NCBI GenBank assembly: GCA_017848755.1
Contig: JAFIHI010000103.1
Coordinates: 1-60,610 of the forward strand
Length of the DNA: 60,610 nucleotides
Reading direction: 5' to 3'
DNA from: Nakamurella sp.
GTDB taxonomy: Bacteria > Actinomycetota > Actinomycetes > Mycobacteriales > Nakamurellaceae
Shown here: piece by piece, positions 20,529 through 30,168 of the stretch
How positions within the stretch are numbered: position 1 is the first letter of the stretch
Layout of the letters: each line of letters opens with the position of its first letter
Position numbers and translations under genes: made by a program
Notes under the pieces: model-generated
The model's input: the letters and a program-made list of their open reading frames with translations, nothing else
Database searches by the model: none
What the model was told of the DNA's origin: nothing

Positions 20529-22222
20529 GTTCGTTCCCCTACCTCCTCGTCCTGCTGCTGCTGCCGCTCGTCGGCGGCATCGTGGTGGCGGGCATGGGCG
20601 GCGCACCCGTCCGCACGGCTAAGTTCACCGCGCTGGGGTTCTCGCTCGTCGAGTTCGTGATCGCGGTGCTGCTCTGGTTCGATTACCGCTCGCTGCTGGC
20701 GAGCGGGTCGGCCGAACCGTTCGGCGAGGTCGTGAAGGTCGCCTGGATCCGCAGCTTCGGCATCCACTTCGCGCTGGGCGCGGACGGCATCTCGCTCATC
20801 CTGATCGCGATGACGTGCTTCCTGGTGCCCATCGTGCTCGGCGCCTCCTGGGAGGAGAAGCTGCCCGCGGGCCGCACCATCAGCGGCTACTTCGCCCTGC
20901 TGCTCGTCTTCCAGTCCGCGATGATCGGCGTCTTCGCGGCGACCGACGTGTTCCTGTTCTACTGCTTCTTCGAAGTGATGCTGATCCCGATGTACTTCCT
21001 GGTCGGCTACTTCGGCGGCCCGCGCCGGGCGTACGCCGCGACCAAGTTCTTCCTCTACTCGCTGCTCGGCGGCCTGCTCATGCTGGCGTCGGTGATCGGC
21101 CTGTACGTCGCCTCCGGGCACGTCCTGCCGGAAGGCACCCTGGATTGGGAGACGCTGCGGTCGATCGCGCACCAGATCCCCGAGTCGACGCAGGTGTGGA
21201 TCTTCCTCGGTTTCGCGGTCGCGTTCGCCATCAAGGCGCCGCTGGTGCCGTTCCACACGTGGCTGCCGGAGGCCGGTGCTGAGGCGCCGACCGGTGCCTC
21301 GACGCTGCTCGTGACGACCATGGACAAGGTCGGCACCTTCGGCTTTCTGCGCATCTGCCTGCCGCTGTTGCCGGCCGCCTCGCAAAAGTTGGTGTGGCTG
21401 TTCCTGCTGCTCGCGCTGCTGGGCATCGTGTACGCGGCGATCGTCGCGGCGATGCAGACGGACCTGAAGAAGTTCGTCACGTTCACCTCGATCGCGCACT
21501 TCGGGTTCATCGTGATGGGCGTCTTCGCGTTCACCACCCAGGCCATGGCCGGTGCGGTGCTGTACATGCTCAACCACGGCATCGCCACGGGGCTGCTCTT
21601 CGTCATCGTCGGCATGCTCATCGCCCGCGGCGGGTCCAGACAAGTCGCCGACTACGGCGGGGTATGGAAGATCGCCCCGGTACTCGGCGGGATCTTCCTG
21701 GTCGCCACCATGGCCACCCTTGCGTTGCCCGGCACCAATTCCTTCGTCTCCGAGTTCCTCGTGCTGATCGGCACGTTCCAGCGTCATCCGGCCTGGGCGA
21801 TCATCGGGACGGCGGGCATCATCCTCTCGTCGGTCTACGTGCTGTGGATCTTCCAGCGGACCATGACCGGGCCGCTGCGCGGCGCTGCGGTCGTCGACAC
21901 GGGCTCAGCCGCTTATGACGGTGATGACGGGCCGCGTGGCCGAGCCCCCGAACTGGAACCGGCGCCCACCGCAGGCAGCAGCGGGGGAGCGGCCGTTCTG
22001 GTCGCGGCGCCCGCCGAGCCGAAGGTGAAGGCCGGGTTCGGCGACCTCAAACCGCGCGAGATCGCTGTGGTGGCACCGCTGGTCGCGGCGATCATCTTCC
22101 TGGGCATCTACCCGAAGCCGGTGCTCGACGTGATCCAGCCGACGGTCACCGCCACCATGCACGCGGTCGGGGTCAGCGACCTGGCGCCGGCGACACAGAA
22201 CCTGAACGGAGGCGGCAATTGA
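20525..22222 (+). CDS. nuoM: NADH-quinone oxidoreductase subunit M
   Basis: Antiporter-like proton-pumping subunit (565 aa). The key Glu is in FFEVMLIPMYFLVGYFGG (~150-167), and Lys/His motifs include VPFHTWLPEAGAEAPT. Between the last two helices it has an insertion of ~55 Gly/Ala/Pro/Asp-rich residues (around nucleotides 21885-22040) that typical NuoM lacks or has much shorter. ATG 20525 overlaps the nuoL stop. Confidence 0.95.
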
Positions 22223-23874
22223 TGGGCTCATTGACCGGCACAGCGCTCCTGGCCGCATCCGTGGCTCCCGCCGTATCGCCCAAGGCGGTGGCGCCGTCTG
22301 TTGCGCCGTCGCCGCCGATCGCGGCACCGTCGATCGATCTGGTCGGCGTGCTGCCCGTCCTCATCGTGCTCGGCGCGGCGTGTCTCGCGGTGATCGTGGA
22401 GGCCGCGCTGCCGAAGCGGCAGCGGTTCGTCACGCAGGTGTTCCTCGCCGTGGGGTCGATCATCGCCGCGGGAGTCGCCACTGTCGTGCTCGGCGTTCAG
22501 GGACACTACGTCGTCACGTTCGCCGGTGCCATCGCGGTGGACTCGGCGACGTACGTGATGTGGGGATCGTTGCTCGCCCTCGCCGTTGTGGCCGTCCCGG
22601 TGATGGCGGATCGCGTCATCGAGCCGGGCGGCGTGTTTGCGGCCGAGGCTTCGGCCGTCATCGGATCGCCGCGGGCCAAGCAGGCCACGGCGGTGGCGAC
22701 GCCCATGCAGACCGAAGTCTTCCCGCTGGCGTTGTTCGCGGTCGGCGGGATGCTGGTGTTCCCGGCCGCCTCGGACCTGCTCACGCTGTTCGTGGCCTTG
22801 GAGGTCATGTCGCTGCCGCTGTATCTGCTTGCGGGCATGGCGCGGCGCAAGCGGCTCATCTCGCAAGAGGCGGCCGTCAAGTACTTCCTGATCGGCGCGT
22901 TCACCTCAGCGATCCTGCTATACGGGATCGCGCTGCTCTACGGCTATGCAGGTTCGGTGAAGTTCGCCGCGATCGCGTCGGCGGCCAGGGCCGGCGGCGG
23001 CAGCGATCTGCTGCTGCTCGCCGGGATCGGGCTGCTGGTGGTCGGGCTGCTGTACAAGGGCTCCGTCGGCCCGTTCCACCTGTGGACCCCCGACGTCTAC
23101 CAGGGCGCGCCCACCCCGCACTCGGCCTTCATGGGTGCCTGCACCAAGTTCGCCGCCTTCGCCGCGATGCTGCGCGTGCTGCAGGTGGCGCTCGGCAGCA
23201 TGGCGTGGTCCTGGAAGCCCGTGCTCATGGTGATCGCCGTCATCTCCATGGCGATCGGCGCGTTCTTCGGCGTCATCCAGCAGGATCTGAAGCGCATGCT
23301 CGCCTACTCGTCGGTGGCGCACGCCGGCTTCCTGCTGCTGGGCGTCATGTCGATCACCGAGCGGGGCGTCACCGCCACACTGTTCTACCTGCTCACCTAC
23401 GGGTTCGCGACGATCGGCGGCTTCAACCTGCTCATGCTGGTACGCCGCGGCGGTCTGGAGGCGCCGCGCCTCGCGGACTGGGCGGGCATCGGCAAGAAGT
23501 CTCCGGCCGTCGCCGCGACCATGACGATCTTCCTGCTGTCGCTCGCCGGTATCCCGCTCACCAGCGGGTTCATCGGCAAGGTGGTGATCTTCACCGCCGC
23601 GATGAACGCCGGCATGGGCCCGCTCGTGGTGATCGCGATGATCGCCACGGTAGTGACGGCGTTCTTCTACCTGCGGGTGATCGTGATGATGTATTTCGCG
23701 GAGCCCCCGGCCACGTCGGTCGCTGCCGGCGGTGTCGAGGCGCCCACCGTGGCCCTGCCGTCGACTCTGACGCTGGTCACCATCGCGGTGTGCGCGATCC
23801 TCACGATCCTGCTGGGCATCGTGCCGCAGCCGGTGCTGGATATCATGCACGTCACCTTCCCGATGCTGTCTTAA
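22222..23874 (+). CDS. nuoN: NADH-quinone oxidoreductase subunit N
   Basis: Third antiporter-like subunit (550 aa), next to NuoK in the membrane arm. Hallmarks: LFVALEVMSLPLYLLAGMARR (key Glu), KYFLIGAFTSAILLYG, FHLWTPDVYQGAPTP and YSSVAHAGFLLLG. The predicted N-terminus is Ala/Pro/Val-rich before the first helix. ATG 22222 touches the last base of the nuoM stop; a TTG one codon earlier is also possible. It ends the nuo run. Confidence 0.95.
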   Translation: MGSLTGTALLAASVAPAVSPKAVAPSVAPSPPIAAPSIDLVGVLPVLIVLGAACLAVIVEAALPKRQRFVTQVFLAVGSIIAAGVATVVLGVQGHYVVTFAGAIAVDSATYVMWGSLLALAVVAVPVMADRVIEPGGVFAAEASAVIGSPRAKQATAVATPMQTEVFPLALFAVGGMLVFPAASDLLTLFVALEVMSLPLYLLAGMARRKRLISQEAAVKYFLIGAFTSAILLYGIALLYGYAGSVKFAAIASAARAGGGSDLLLLAGIGLLVVGLLYKGSVGPFHLWTPDVYQGAPTPHSAFMGACTKFAAFAAMLRVLQVALGSMAWSWKPVLMVIAVISMAIGAFFGVIQQDLKRMLAYSSVAHAGFLLLGVMSITERGVTATLFYLLTYGFATIGGFNLLMLVRRGGLEAPRLADWAGIGKKSPAVAATMTIFLLSLAGIPLTSGFIGKVVIFTAAMNAGMGPLVVIAMIATVVTAFFYLRVIVMMYFAEPPATSVAAGGVEAPTVALPSTLTLVTIAVCAILTILLGIVPQPVLDIMHVTFPMLS

Positions 23875-23943
23875 GCGCCCCTCGAGGATTCCCGTGACGA
23901 ACCCCCACCCGCCCGTGACGACCGCACCACGGCGGTCGGCCCC

Positions 23944-24948
23944 GTGAACACGAGCGCGCCGAGCATCTCCATGCCCGGCTTCGACCTCGTCGACCCCGTG
24001 CTCGCGGCACGGGTCTCGACCGGACTCGCGCTCGTCGAGGAGCGGCTCGCGGCCGAGCTGGCCAGCGAGTTCGGCTTCGTCACCGAGGCGTCGTCGCATC
24101 TGATCTCGGCCGGCGGCAAGAGGTTCCGGCCGCTCTTCACGATGGTCGCTGCCGGGGTCGGCCCGCACGCCGACTCGGACGAGGTCATCACTGCGGCGGC
24201 CGTCGTGGAGCTGATCCACCTCGCCACCCTCTACCACGATGACGTGATGGACGAGGCCGCGATCCGTCGCGGCACCGATTCCGCCAACGCGCGGTGGGAC
24301 AACTCGATCGCGATCCTGGCCGGGGACTTCCTGTTCGCCCGCGCCTCGCGCCTGGTGGCGAGCCTCGGCCCGGAGGCCGTCCGCATCATCGCGGACACCT
24401 TCGCCGAGCTGGTGTCCGGGCAGATCCGCGAGACGATCGGCCCGCAGCCCGGCCAGGACCCGATCGAGCATCACCTCACCGTGCTGGGCGAGAAGACCGC
24501 CTCGCTCATCGACACCTGCGCGCGGTATGGTGGCATGTTCTCCGGGGCCACCGAGGACCAGACGGCCGCGCTGCGCCGGTACGGGCGGGCGCTCGGCGTT
24601 GCGTTCCAGATCTCTGACGACATCATCGATATCGCCTCCGACGACTCCGGGAAGACGCCCGGCACGGACCTGCGCGAGGGCGTGCGCACACTGCCGATGC
24701 TCTACACCCTCGCCGACCCGGCCGCGGAAGGCGAGCTGGTCTCGCTGCTCGCCGGACCCATCCACGACGACGCGTCCGTGGATCGCGCCGTACTGCTGCT
24801 GCGCCGCTCGCCGGGCCTCGCCCGGGCCCGCGCCACGCTCGACGAGTACGCGGCCACCGCCCGCGCCGAACTCGGGACGCTGCCGCCGTCGGTCGCGGTC
24901 GACGCCCTGCGCACCCTCGCCGACTACGTCGTCGCCCGCACCCGCTGA
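23944..24948 (+). CDS. grcC1: long-chain trans-polyprenyl diphosphate synthase
   Basis: Prenyltransferase (334 aa) making the isoprenoid tail, here probably for menaquinone. Both aspartate-rich Mg-binding motifs are present: HDDVMDEA (~98-105) and SDDIIDIASD (~223-232). GGKRFRPLF and a Gln-rich substrate site follow the family pattern. It lies 69 bp after nuoN on the same strand, matching the mycobacterial menJ-grcC1 neighbourhood except that nuoA-N is inserted between. Chain length cannot be inferred with confidence from sequence alone. Confidence 0.88.
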   Translation: MNTSAPSISMPGFDLVDPVLAARVSTGLALVEERLAAELASEFGFVTEASSHLISAGGKRFRPLFTMVAAGVGPHADSDEVITAAAVVELIHLATLYHDDVMDEAAIRRGTDSANARWDNSIAILAGDFLFARASRLVASLGPEAVRIIADTFAELVSGQIRETIGPQPGQDPIEHHLTVLGEKTASLIDTCARYGGMFSGATEDQTAALRRYGRALGVAFQISDDIIDIASDDSGKTPGTDLREGVRTLPMLYTLADPAAEGELVSLLAGPIHDDASVDRAVLLLRRSPGLARARATLDEYAATARAELGTLPPSVAVDALRTLADYVVARTR

Positions 24949-24973
24949 CGGCCCAGGCCCTCGGCGGGCGTGA

Positions 24974-25381
24974 TCAACAGCGGTCGGGCTCGAAGCGGAA
25001 GTCGAGTCGTTCGGTGGCGCCCGTCGCCGTGTCCGTGCGGCGCACGGTGAGCACCGCGTCGTCGGCGGCGAGACTGTCTGCGGTCAGTGCCGTGTAGACC
25101 ACCGGCCGTCCGAACGGCCGTTGCACCACGAACCGGCCGGCGGTGGTGAATTCGCCGCGGGCCGACTCCGGGGCGGCAGCGTCCGTCTCCGTCACGGCCG
25201 GGCGGGCGAAGCGCAGGATCAGGCCCCGCTCCGCGCAGCGGTAGTCGCCGTCCGGCCGCGGTTCGAACTCCGTGACGTCGACCTCGCCGGACAGGGAATC
25301 GGCCGGAACAGCGTCATACTCGGTGGTTTTGATCTGCGTGACGTCGCTACCGCGCGCCCGCAACCTGTCCCGAAGACTCAT
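24974..25381 (-). CDS. conserved hypothetical protein (135 aa)
   Basis: I do not recognise a family. The protein is soluble, mostly beta-like, with alternating hydrophobic residues and Asp/Thr/Arg-rich turns, and no signal peptide or membrane helix. Its 5' end overlaps the 3' end of rarD by 35 bp, so the two are probably co-transcribed. An exact dispersed-motif copy (25306-25318) lies within it. The coding call rests on good GC-rich codon pattern and the overlap arrangement. Confidence 0.55.
   Translation of the reverse strand: MSLRDRLRARGSDVTQIKTTEYDAVPADSLSGEVDVTEFEPRPDGDYRCAERGLILRFARPAVTETDAAAPESARGEFTTAGRFVVQRPFGRPVVYTALTADSLAADDAVLTVRRTDTATGATERLDFRFEPDRC
25306..25318 (-). repeat. dispersed motif TATGACGNTGTTC, exact copy 5
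   Basis: TATGACGCTGTTC on the reverse strand, followed by CGGCCG, inside the small unknown gene. Confidence 0.7.
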
Positions 25382-26306
25382 CGATGCCTCCCTGCATGGA
25401 TCCCGGGATCGATTCTCCCATCGGGCCGGGACGTGCGGGCGTCCGGCGCCGGCGGGAACGGCGCACCGCCTCGACGGACAGCACCATCAGCGACACCCAG
25501 ATCACGACGAATCCCGCCCAGCGTGTCGGAGCCAAATGCTCACCCGCCCACAGCACGCCGAGCAGGAACTGGGTGAGCGGGTTCAGGTACTGCAGAAACC
25601 CCAGCACCGACAGCGGGATGCGCCGCGCCGCCGCGCCGAAGAGCAGCAGTGGGATCGCCGTCACCAGGCCGGACCCGACCATAGCCGCGATGTGCCAGGC
25701 TCCGTAGCCGGTGAAATGCGCGCGACCGCCTGTCTGCAGGAAGACCAGGAAGCCGAGGGCCGGCGCGAGGAGCACCGACGATTCGCCGAGAAGTGAGATG
25801 GCGGAAGGGATTCCGATCACGCGCTTGACCAAGCCGTACAGTCCGAAGCTGACGGCTAGGATCAGCGCCAGGTAGGGCACGCCGCCCGCGCCGAGGCCGG
25901 TGAGCACCACCCCCGGCACCGCGACGGCGAGCGCCGCCCACTGCAACGGGCTCAACTTCTCGCGGAGCGCCACCACGCCGAGCGCCACCGCAACGAGCGG
26001 GTTGATGAAGTAGCCGAGCGACGCCTCGATCACATGGTCGTTATTGACCGCGTAGATGTAGACGCCCCAGTTGATGGAGACGAAGACTGCGGCCAGCGTG
26101 ATCAAGAGCCACGTGCGCGCGGAGAGCTCGCGAACCTCGCGCCAGCGGCGCAGCAGCGTGATCCCGATGCCCATGACGACGGCCGACCAGAACATGCGGT
26201 GCGCGAGGATCTCCACGGCCCCGGCCGGCTCGAGCAACCGCCAGTACAGCGGGAAGAGCCCCCACAGCAGGTAGGCGCCGATGGCGAGCAGCACGCCCTT
26301 GCGCAT
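25347..26306 (-). CDS. rarD: RarD-type EamA-family transporter
   Basis: Membrane protein (319 aa) with about ten helices. The N-terminus MRKGVLLAIGAYLLWGLFPLYW and the following EILAHRMFWSAVVM are diagnostic of the RarD subgroup of the drug/metabolite superfamily. INWGVYIYAVNNDHVIEASLGYFINPL is another RarD hallmark. The substrate is not known for the family. It is separated from the Lrp-like regulator by only ~50 bp on the same strand and may share its transcript. Confidence 0.9.
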   Translation of the reverse strand: MRKGVLLAIGAYLLWGLFPLYWRLLEPAGAVEILAHRMFWSAVVMGIGITLLRRWREVRELSARTWLLITLAAVFVSINWGVYIYAVNNDHVIEASLGYFINPLVAVALGVVALREKLSPLQWAALAVAVPGVVLTGLGAGGVPYLALILAVSFGLYGLVKRVIGIPSAISLLGESSVLLAPALGFLVFLQTGGRAHFTGYGAWHIAAMVGSGLVTAIPLLLFGAAARRIPLSVLGFLQYLNPLTQFLLGVLWAGEHLAPTRWAGFVVIWVSLMVLSVEAVRRSRRRRTPARPGPMGESIPGSMQGGIDESSGQVAGAR

Positions 26307-26355
26307 CGCCTACCTCCGTCGCATGTCGCCCCATTGTGACAGTCCGCGCTGGGCG

Positions 26356-26835
26356 TCAGGCTGCCTGGGGCGGGGGCCAGGGGGTTGCCGGACTCGTCGT
26401 CCCGCGGTCGAGCAGCGTGGAGAGCACGATCGTCGATTCCGTGCGCGCGACTGCGTCGGTGGCGCGCAGCTTCTCCAGGGCCTGCTCGAAATCGGCCATA
26501 TCGGCGGCGTGGACGTGGACGAGGACATCGGCATCGCCCGAGACGGTGTAGGCGGCGATCACCTGCGGGATGAGCTCGAGGATCTTCTTGATCCGTTCCG
26601 GCGAGACGTTCCCGGCGTAGGTCACCGCGACCAGCGCCTGGGTGCGCCAGCCGAGGGCTTCGGGTGCGAGCCGGGCGGTAAAACCGGATATGACGCCGCG
26701 GTCGACCAAACGGTCGACGCGCCTCTTCACGGCCGGCGCGGAGAGGCCGACGGCTTCTCCGATCTCCCGGAACGAGGCTCGGGCATTGTCCACCAGGCGC
26801 GCAATGATCTGTTTATCTATATTGTCGATCTGCAA
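26356..26835 (-). CDS. Lrp/AsnC-family transcriptional regulator
   Basis: A 159-residue regulator. An N-terminal winged HTH (IDKQIIARLVDNARASFREIG, VGLSAPAVKRRVDRL, ~4-50) is followed by a RAM ligand-binding domain (VAVTYAGNV ... VSGDADVLVHVHAADMADFE). The start is a TTG at 26835 preceded by GAGGAG at good spacing; longer frames upstream lack conserved sequence. It is divergent from the DDAH-family gene with a ~68-bp shared promoter region, so it probably controls that gene. Mycobacteria have the same AsnC/DDAH pairing. Confidence 0.85.
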   Translation of the reverse strand: MQIDNIDKQIIARLVDNARASFREIGEAVGLSAPAVKRRVDRLVDRGVISGFTARLAPEALGWRTQALVAVTYAGNVSPERIKKILELIPQVIAAYTVSGDADVLVHVHAADMADFEQALEKLRATDAVARTESTIVLSTLLDRGTTSPATPWPPPQAA

Positions 26836-26903
26836 TGAAGTGCTCCTCGGTCCGCAATATGGCGGCATTGTAATGCGTGCGCCGGCGCCCATACCCTTGA
26901 AGT

Positions 26904-27797
26904 ATGACGATGACCGCCGAACATACTTCTGTTGTGCTGACCGCGACCGCGACGACGGTGGCCGGGGCGACCCCATCCCGCCGAACCCCGAGGCGGCAGC
27001 GGTACCTGGTCACGCGCCCGACGTATTTCGACGTGGTGTATTCCATCAACCCGTGGATGCACACCGATGTCGCCACGGATTCGGGCCTGGCGATGCGCCA
27101 GTGGGAGAACCTGGTCGCGACCTTCCGTCGGCTCGGGCACGAGGTTGAGATCTGTGAGGGTGCGCCGGGGCTGCCGGATATGGTGTTCGCGGCCAACGCC
27201 GGCACCGTGATCGACGGCGTGGCGGTGCCCGCCAAGTTCTCCACCGACAAGCGGTCGGGCGAGGAGAAACCCTACACGGACTGGTTCCGCGATCACGTGG
27301 GCAGCGTCGTGGTCCCGACGCTCGTCAACGAGGGGGAGGGCGACCTGCTGTGGACCGGGCGGCTTCTGTTGGCCGGCAGCGGTTTTCGCACGGACCCGCT
27401 TGCGCACAACGAGGTCGCCGAGGCGCTCGGCGTGCCACTCGTCCCGCTGAAGCTCGTCGACCCGTTCTTCTACCACCTGGATACGGCCCTGGCCGTGCTC
27501 GATACCGAGACGGCAGAGAGCACCGAGACCATCGCCTACTACCCGGGCGCGTTCTCCGCCGGATCCCAGTCCGCGCTCAGGCGCCTCTACCCGGATGCCA
27601 TCATCGTCTCCCGGGCCGACGCCGAGTGGTTCGCACTCAACGCCGTCTCCGACGGCCGCAACGTGGTGGTGCCCGAGCAGGCGCCCACCTTCGCCCGACA
27701 GCTCGAGGAGCGCGGATTTGCGCCCGTGCCAGTGGACGTCTCCGAGTTCCGCAAGGCTGGCGGCGGCGCCAAGTGCTGCACCCTCATCCTGCGGTAA
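26904..27797 (+). CDS. dimethylarginine/arginine dihydrolase family protein (DDAH-like)
   Basis: Amidinohydrolase fold (297 aa) of the DDAH/CtlX type, which removes the guanidino group of arginine derivatives. Visible features: RPTYFDVVYSINPWM near residue 40, DMVFAANAG (substrate Asp), the His in FFYHLDTALAVL and the nucleophilic Cys in GGGAKCCTLIL at the C-terminus. The first ~30 residues are Thr/Ala-rich and probably disordered. The context with an AsnC regulator suggests arginine or ornithine breakdown. The ornithine aminotransferase gene that often accompanies it is missing here. Confidence 0.8.
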   Translation: MTMTAEHTSVVLTATATTVAGATPSRRTPRRQRYLVTRPTYFDVVYSINPWMHTDVATDSGLAMRQWENLVATFRRLGHEVEICEGAPGLPDMVFAANAGTVIDGVAVPAKFSTDKRSGEEKPYTDWFRDHVGSVVVPTLVNEGEGDLLWTGRLLLAGSGFRTDPLAHNEVAEALGVPLVPLKLVDPFFYHLDTALAVLDTETAESTETIAYYPGAFSAGSQSALRRLYPDAIIVSRADAEWFALNAVSDGRNVVVPEQAPTFARQLEERGFAPVPVDVSEFRKAGGGAKCCTLILR

Positions 27798-27802
27798 CCG
27801 CA

Positions 27803-27889
27803 CCCGCCCTTTGCGCGTGAATGCGGCGATGACGAGGAAGACGGCGAAGGTCTTCACTGCCACCCCGCCCCTTGCGCGTGAATGCGGCG
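27803..27889. repeat. pair of 26-bp direct repeats downstream of the DDAH gene
   Basis: The 26-bp unit at 27803-27828 (containing TTGCGCGTGAATGCGGCG) recurs at 27864-27889 with a single T/C difference, 61 bp apart start to start. They lie in the 257-bp gap between two convergent genes (DDAH-like and yajQ). No gene is seen in that gap. A loose inverted pair GGGTGTGA/TCACACCC (27897-27904, 27961-27968) follows. Confidence 0.85.
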
Positions 27890-28054
27890 CCACGCGGGGT
27901 GTGAGTGCTGCAGGATGGTGTGCGTAGAACCGGGGCATTTCGGGCGTATTGCTGCTGGATTCACACCCTTGAGACGTAGCGGTGCGGCCGAGAACCGCCC
28001 CCGTTCCGCACAGCGGCGACAAACGGGGCACGGCCCGGAACTACGTCATAAACG

Positions 28055-28546
28055 TTATCGGTAATTCGTGAACTGGAGCGCGACGTCCAGATCCGCGTTC
28101 TTCAGGAGCGCGATCACGGCCTGCAAGTCGTCCCGGGACTTGCCCGTCACTCGCAGCTGGTCGCCCTGGATCTGCGATTTCACCGCCTTCGGCCCCTCGT
28201 CGCGGATCAGTTTGGCGATCTTCTTCGCATTCTCCGACGAGATCCCTTGCACCAGAGTGCCTGTCACCTTGTAGGTCTTGCCGGACGGGGCCGGGTCGCC
28301 GATGGTGAAGGACTTCAGCGACAGCCCGCGCTTGATCAGCTTCTCCTTGAACACGTCGATCGCCGCCTTGCAGCGCTCCTCGGTGGACGCCGAGATCGTC
28401 ACGGATTCCTCGCCCGCCCAGGCGATGGCGGCATCCGTGCCGCGGAAATCGAAACACTGCCCGAGCTCCTTCGCCGCCTGGTTCAGCGCGTTATCCACCT
28501 CCTGCCGATCCGCCTTGCTCACGATGTCGAACGATGATTCCGCCAT
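28055..28546 (-). CDS. YajQ-family nucleotide-binding protein
   Basis: A 163-residue protein of the YajQ/UPF0234 family. Typical sequence: [20 protein letters not shown] at the start, [10 protein letters not shown]-like [14 protein letters not shown], and [21 protein letters not shown] in the second domain. Relatives bind cyclic di-GMP or nucleic acids; the exact role here is unknown. It sits beside tRNA-Tyr, as in mycobacteria. A one-mismatch dispersed-motif copy begins 4 nt after its stop codon (28038-28050). Confidence 0.92.
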   Translation of the reverse strand: MAESSFDIVSKADRQEVDNALNQAAKELGQCFDFRGTDAAIAWAGEESVTISASTEERCKAAIDVFKEKLIKRGLSLKSFTIGDPAPSGKTYKVTGTLVQGISSENAKKIAKLIRDEGPKAVKSQIQGDQLRVTGKSRDDLQAVIALLKNADLDVALQFTNYR

Positions 28547-28685
28547 GACGATCTCCCTTCGCCGGCGCCCGGATCCGGGGCCGACAACCGTGTATCGCGG
28601 TCATCGGGCGGCCGTTTGGTGGGCGCCCGCACCACCTAGTACGCTTGATCTTCGCCGGGTGAGTCCTGACTGTATCCCCGGCACT

Positions 28686-28769
28686 GGCAGGTTACCCAAG
28701 TGGCCAAAGGGAGCTGACTGTAAATCAGCCGCGCAAGCTTCGGGAGTTCGAATCTCTCACCTGCCACCA
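28686..28769 (+). tRNA. tRNA-Tyr (GTA anticodon)
   Basis: Class II tRNA of 84 nt including an encoded CCA end. The acceptor arms GGCAGGT/ACCTGCC pair, the anticodon loop is CTGTAAA, and GTTCGAATC forms the T loop. A tyrosine integrase follows downstream, making this the likely attachment site of the mobile element. Confidence 0.96.
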
Positions 28770-28804
28770 CCAGCGGAAACGCTGATCTGACCAGCGGAAA
28801 CGCT
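28769..28804. repeat. 15-bp direct repeats at the tRNA-Tyr 3' end
   Basis: ACCAGCGGAAACGCT occurs at 28769-28783 and again at 28790-28804, the first starting on the last base of the tRNA. Two phased copies (21 bp apart, two helical turns) beside an integrase gene could be integrase binding sites or part of the attachment site. Confidence 0.7.
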
Positions 28805-28929
28805 ACTCGTTAGCCCACCTACGTCGAGGGCAGCTGCGCCCTCAAAATGCCCCAAGTTGCCCGCGGATATGGCACGCTAATGGCACGAGGCTCATTGAGA
28901 AGCCCCACTCGGAGACGGGAGGGCACGAC

Positions 28930-30051
28930 ATGGCACGCGGTAAACGGAGCTGGGGCTCCGTCAGGAAGTTGCCAAGCGGCAGGTACCAGGTGCGGTACCT
29001 CGGACCCGACCGGGAGTACCACCCCGCGCCAGTGACCTTCACCACGAAGGCGGACGCATCCGCCTGGCTGGCGAGGGAGCAGACGAAGATTTCAGCTGGT
29101 TCGTGGGAAGCCGAGCGAGCGCCCCGGCGAGAGTTGCCGACCCTGACCGCGTACGTGCGGCAGTGGATCCGGGCCCGCACCACGGCAACGGGGGAGCCGC
29201 TACGGCCGAAGACCCGGCATCAGTACGAGCAGTTGCACGCACGCCACATCGCGGATGACCCGATCGGCGCTCTGGCTCTTGATGCGGTGACGGCGGTCGA
29301 CGTGCGCGCCTGGTGGTCGCGGCTACCCGACGACCGGCCGACATGGCGGGCGCACGCCTATCGGCTGCTGCGCGCCGCGTTCAACAGCGCGGTGGATGAG
29401 GAACTGATCGCCGCGACGCCCTGCCGTATTCGTAGCGGCGGCGCGTCGAAGCGGGAGCGGGAGGTCCGGCCTGCGACGCTCGCCGAACTCGACGCAATCA
29501 CCGGCGCCATGCCGGAGCGATACCGGGCGGCGGTGCTGCTTGCTGCGTGGTGCGCCCTGCGTTTCGGCGAACTGACGGAATTGCGGCGTCCGGACGTCGA
29601 CTTGAAGGCTGGTGTGGTGCATGTGCGCCGCGCCGTTGTGCATGTGGATGGCAAGGACATCGTCGGACCGCCCAAGTCGGCCGCCGGTGTGCGCGCGGTG
29701 GCGATCCCGCCACATGTATTGCCGGTGGTCGCCGAGCACCTGCGCGGTGTTTCGAAGGCGCGTGACGCGCTGCTGTTCCCGTCGGAGCGGGACCCACAGG
29801 TGCACTTGGCGCTCAGTACTCTCGCCCGGCACTTTGAAAAGGCCCGCGAGGCCGCCGGCCGGCCGGACTTGCGCTGGCACGATCTTCGTCATACAGGGGC
29901 GGTACTCGCTGCCCAGGCCGGCGCGACGTTGGCGGAGTTGCAAGGTCGGCTGGGGCATTCCAGCGTCGCTGCAGCGCTGGTCTACCAGCACGCTGCTGAC
30001 GGCCGAGACGCCGAGATCGCCCGGCGGATGTCGGAAATGACCCGGAAGTGA
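28930..30051 (+). CDS. tyrosine recombinase / phage-type integrase
   Basis: Site-specific recombinase (373 aa). An N-terminal AP2-like arm-binding segment (GSVRKLPSGRYQVRYLGPD) is followed by a SAM-like core-binding domain. The catalytic domain has Arg in CALRFGEL (~211), the H-x-x-R box HDLRHT (~317-322), His in GHSS (343) and the nucleophile Tyr352 in LVYQHA, so it appears intact. The ATG follows GGGAGGGC. It is ~160 bp from tRNA-Tyr and reads away from it, the usual layout for tRNA-integrating elements. Confidence 0.93.
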   Translation: MARGKRSWGSVRKLPSGRYQVRYLGPDREYHPAPVTFTTKADASAWLAREQTKISAGSWEAERAPRRELPTLTAYVRQWIRARTTATGEPLRPKTRHQYEQLHARHIADDPIGALALDAVTAVDVRAWWSRLPDDRPTWRAHAYRLLRAAFNSAVDEELIAATPCRIRSGGASKREREVRPATLAELDAITGAMPERYRAAVLLAAWCALRFGELTELRRPDVDLKAGVVHVRRAVVHVDGKDIVGPPKSAAGVRAVAIPPHVLPVVAEHLRGVSKARDALLFPSERDPQVHLALSTLARHFEKAREAAGRPDLRWHDLRHTGAVLAAQAGATLAELQGRLGHSSVAAALVYQHAADGRDAEIARRMSEMTRK

Positions 30052-30168
30052 CGCGTTCCCGGCGGCGCGTGGGGGTGCCGTCAGACCGGCGAAGGGTTCG
30101 ACGCGATGGAGGTGGAGTTGATGGAGGTGCCTGGAGCCGGAACAGCCGCAGACGAAGGAGGCACGACC

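Noticed and set aside
28826-28843. Hairpin GAGGGC/GCCCTC after tRNA-Tyr as a terminator
   Set aside because: A 6-bp stem followed by AAAA, with no T-run on the transcript strand; not convincing.
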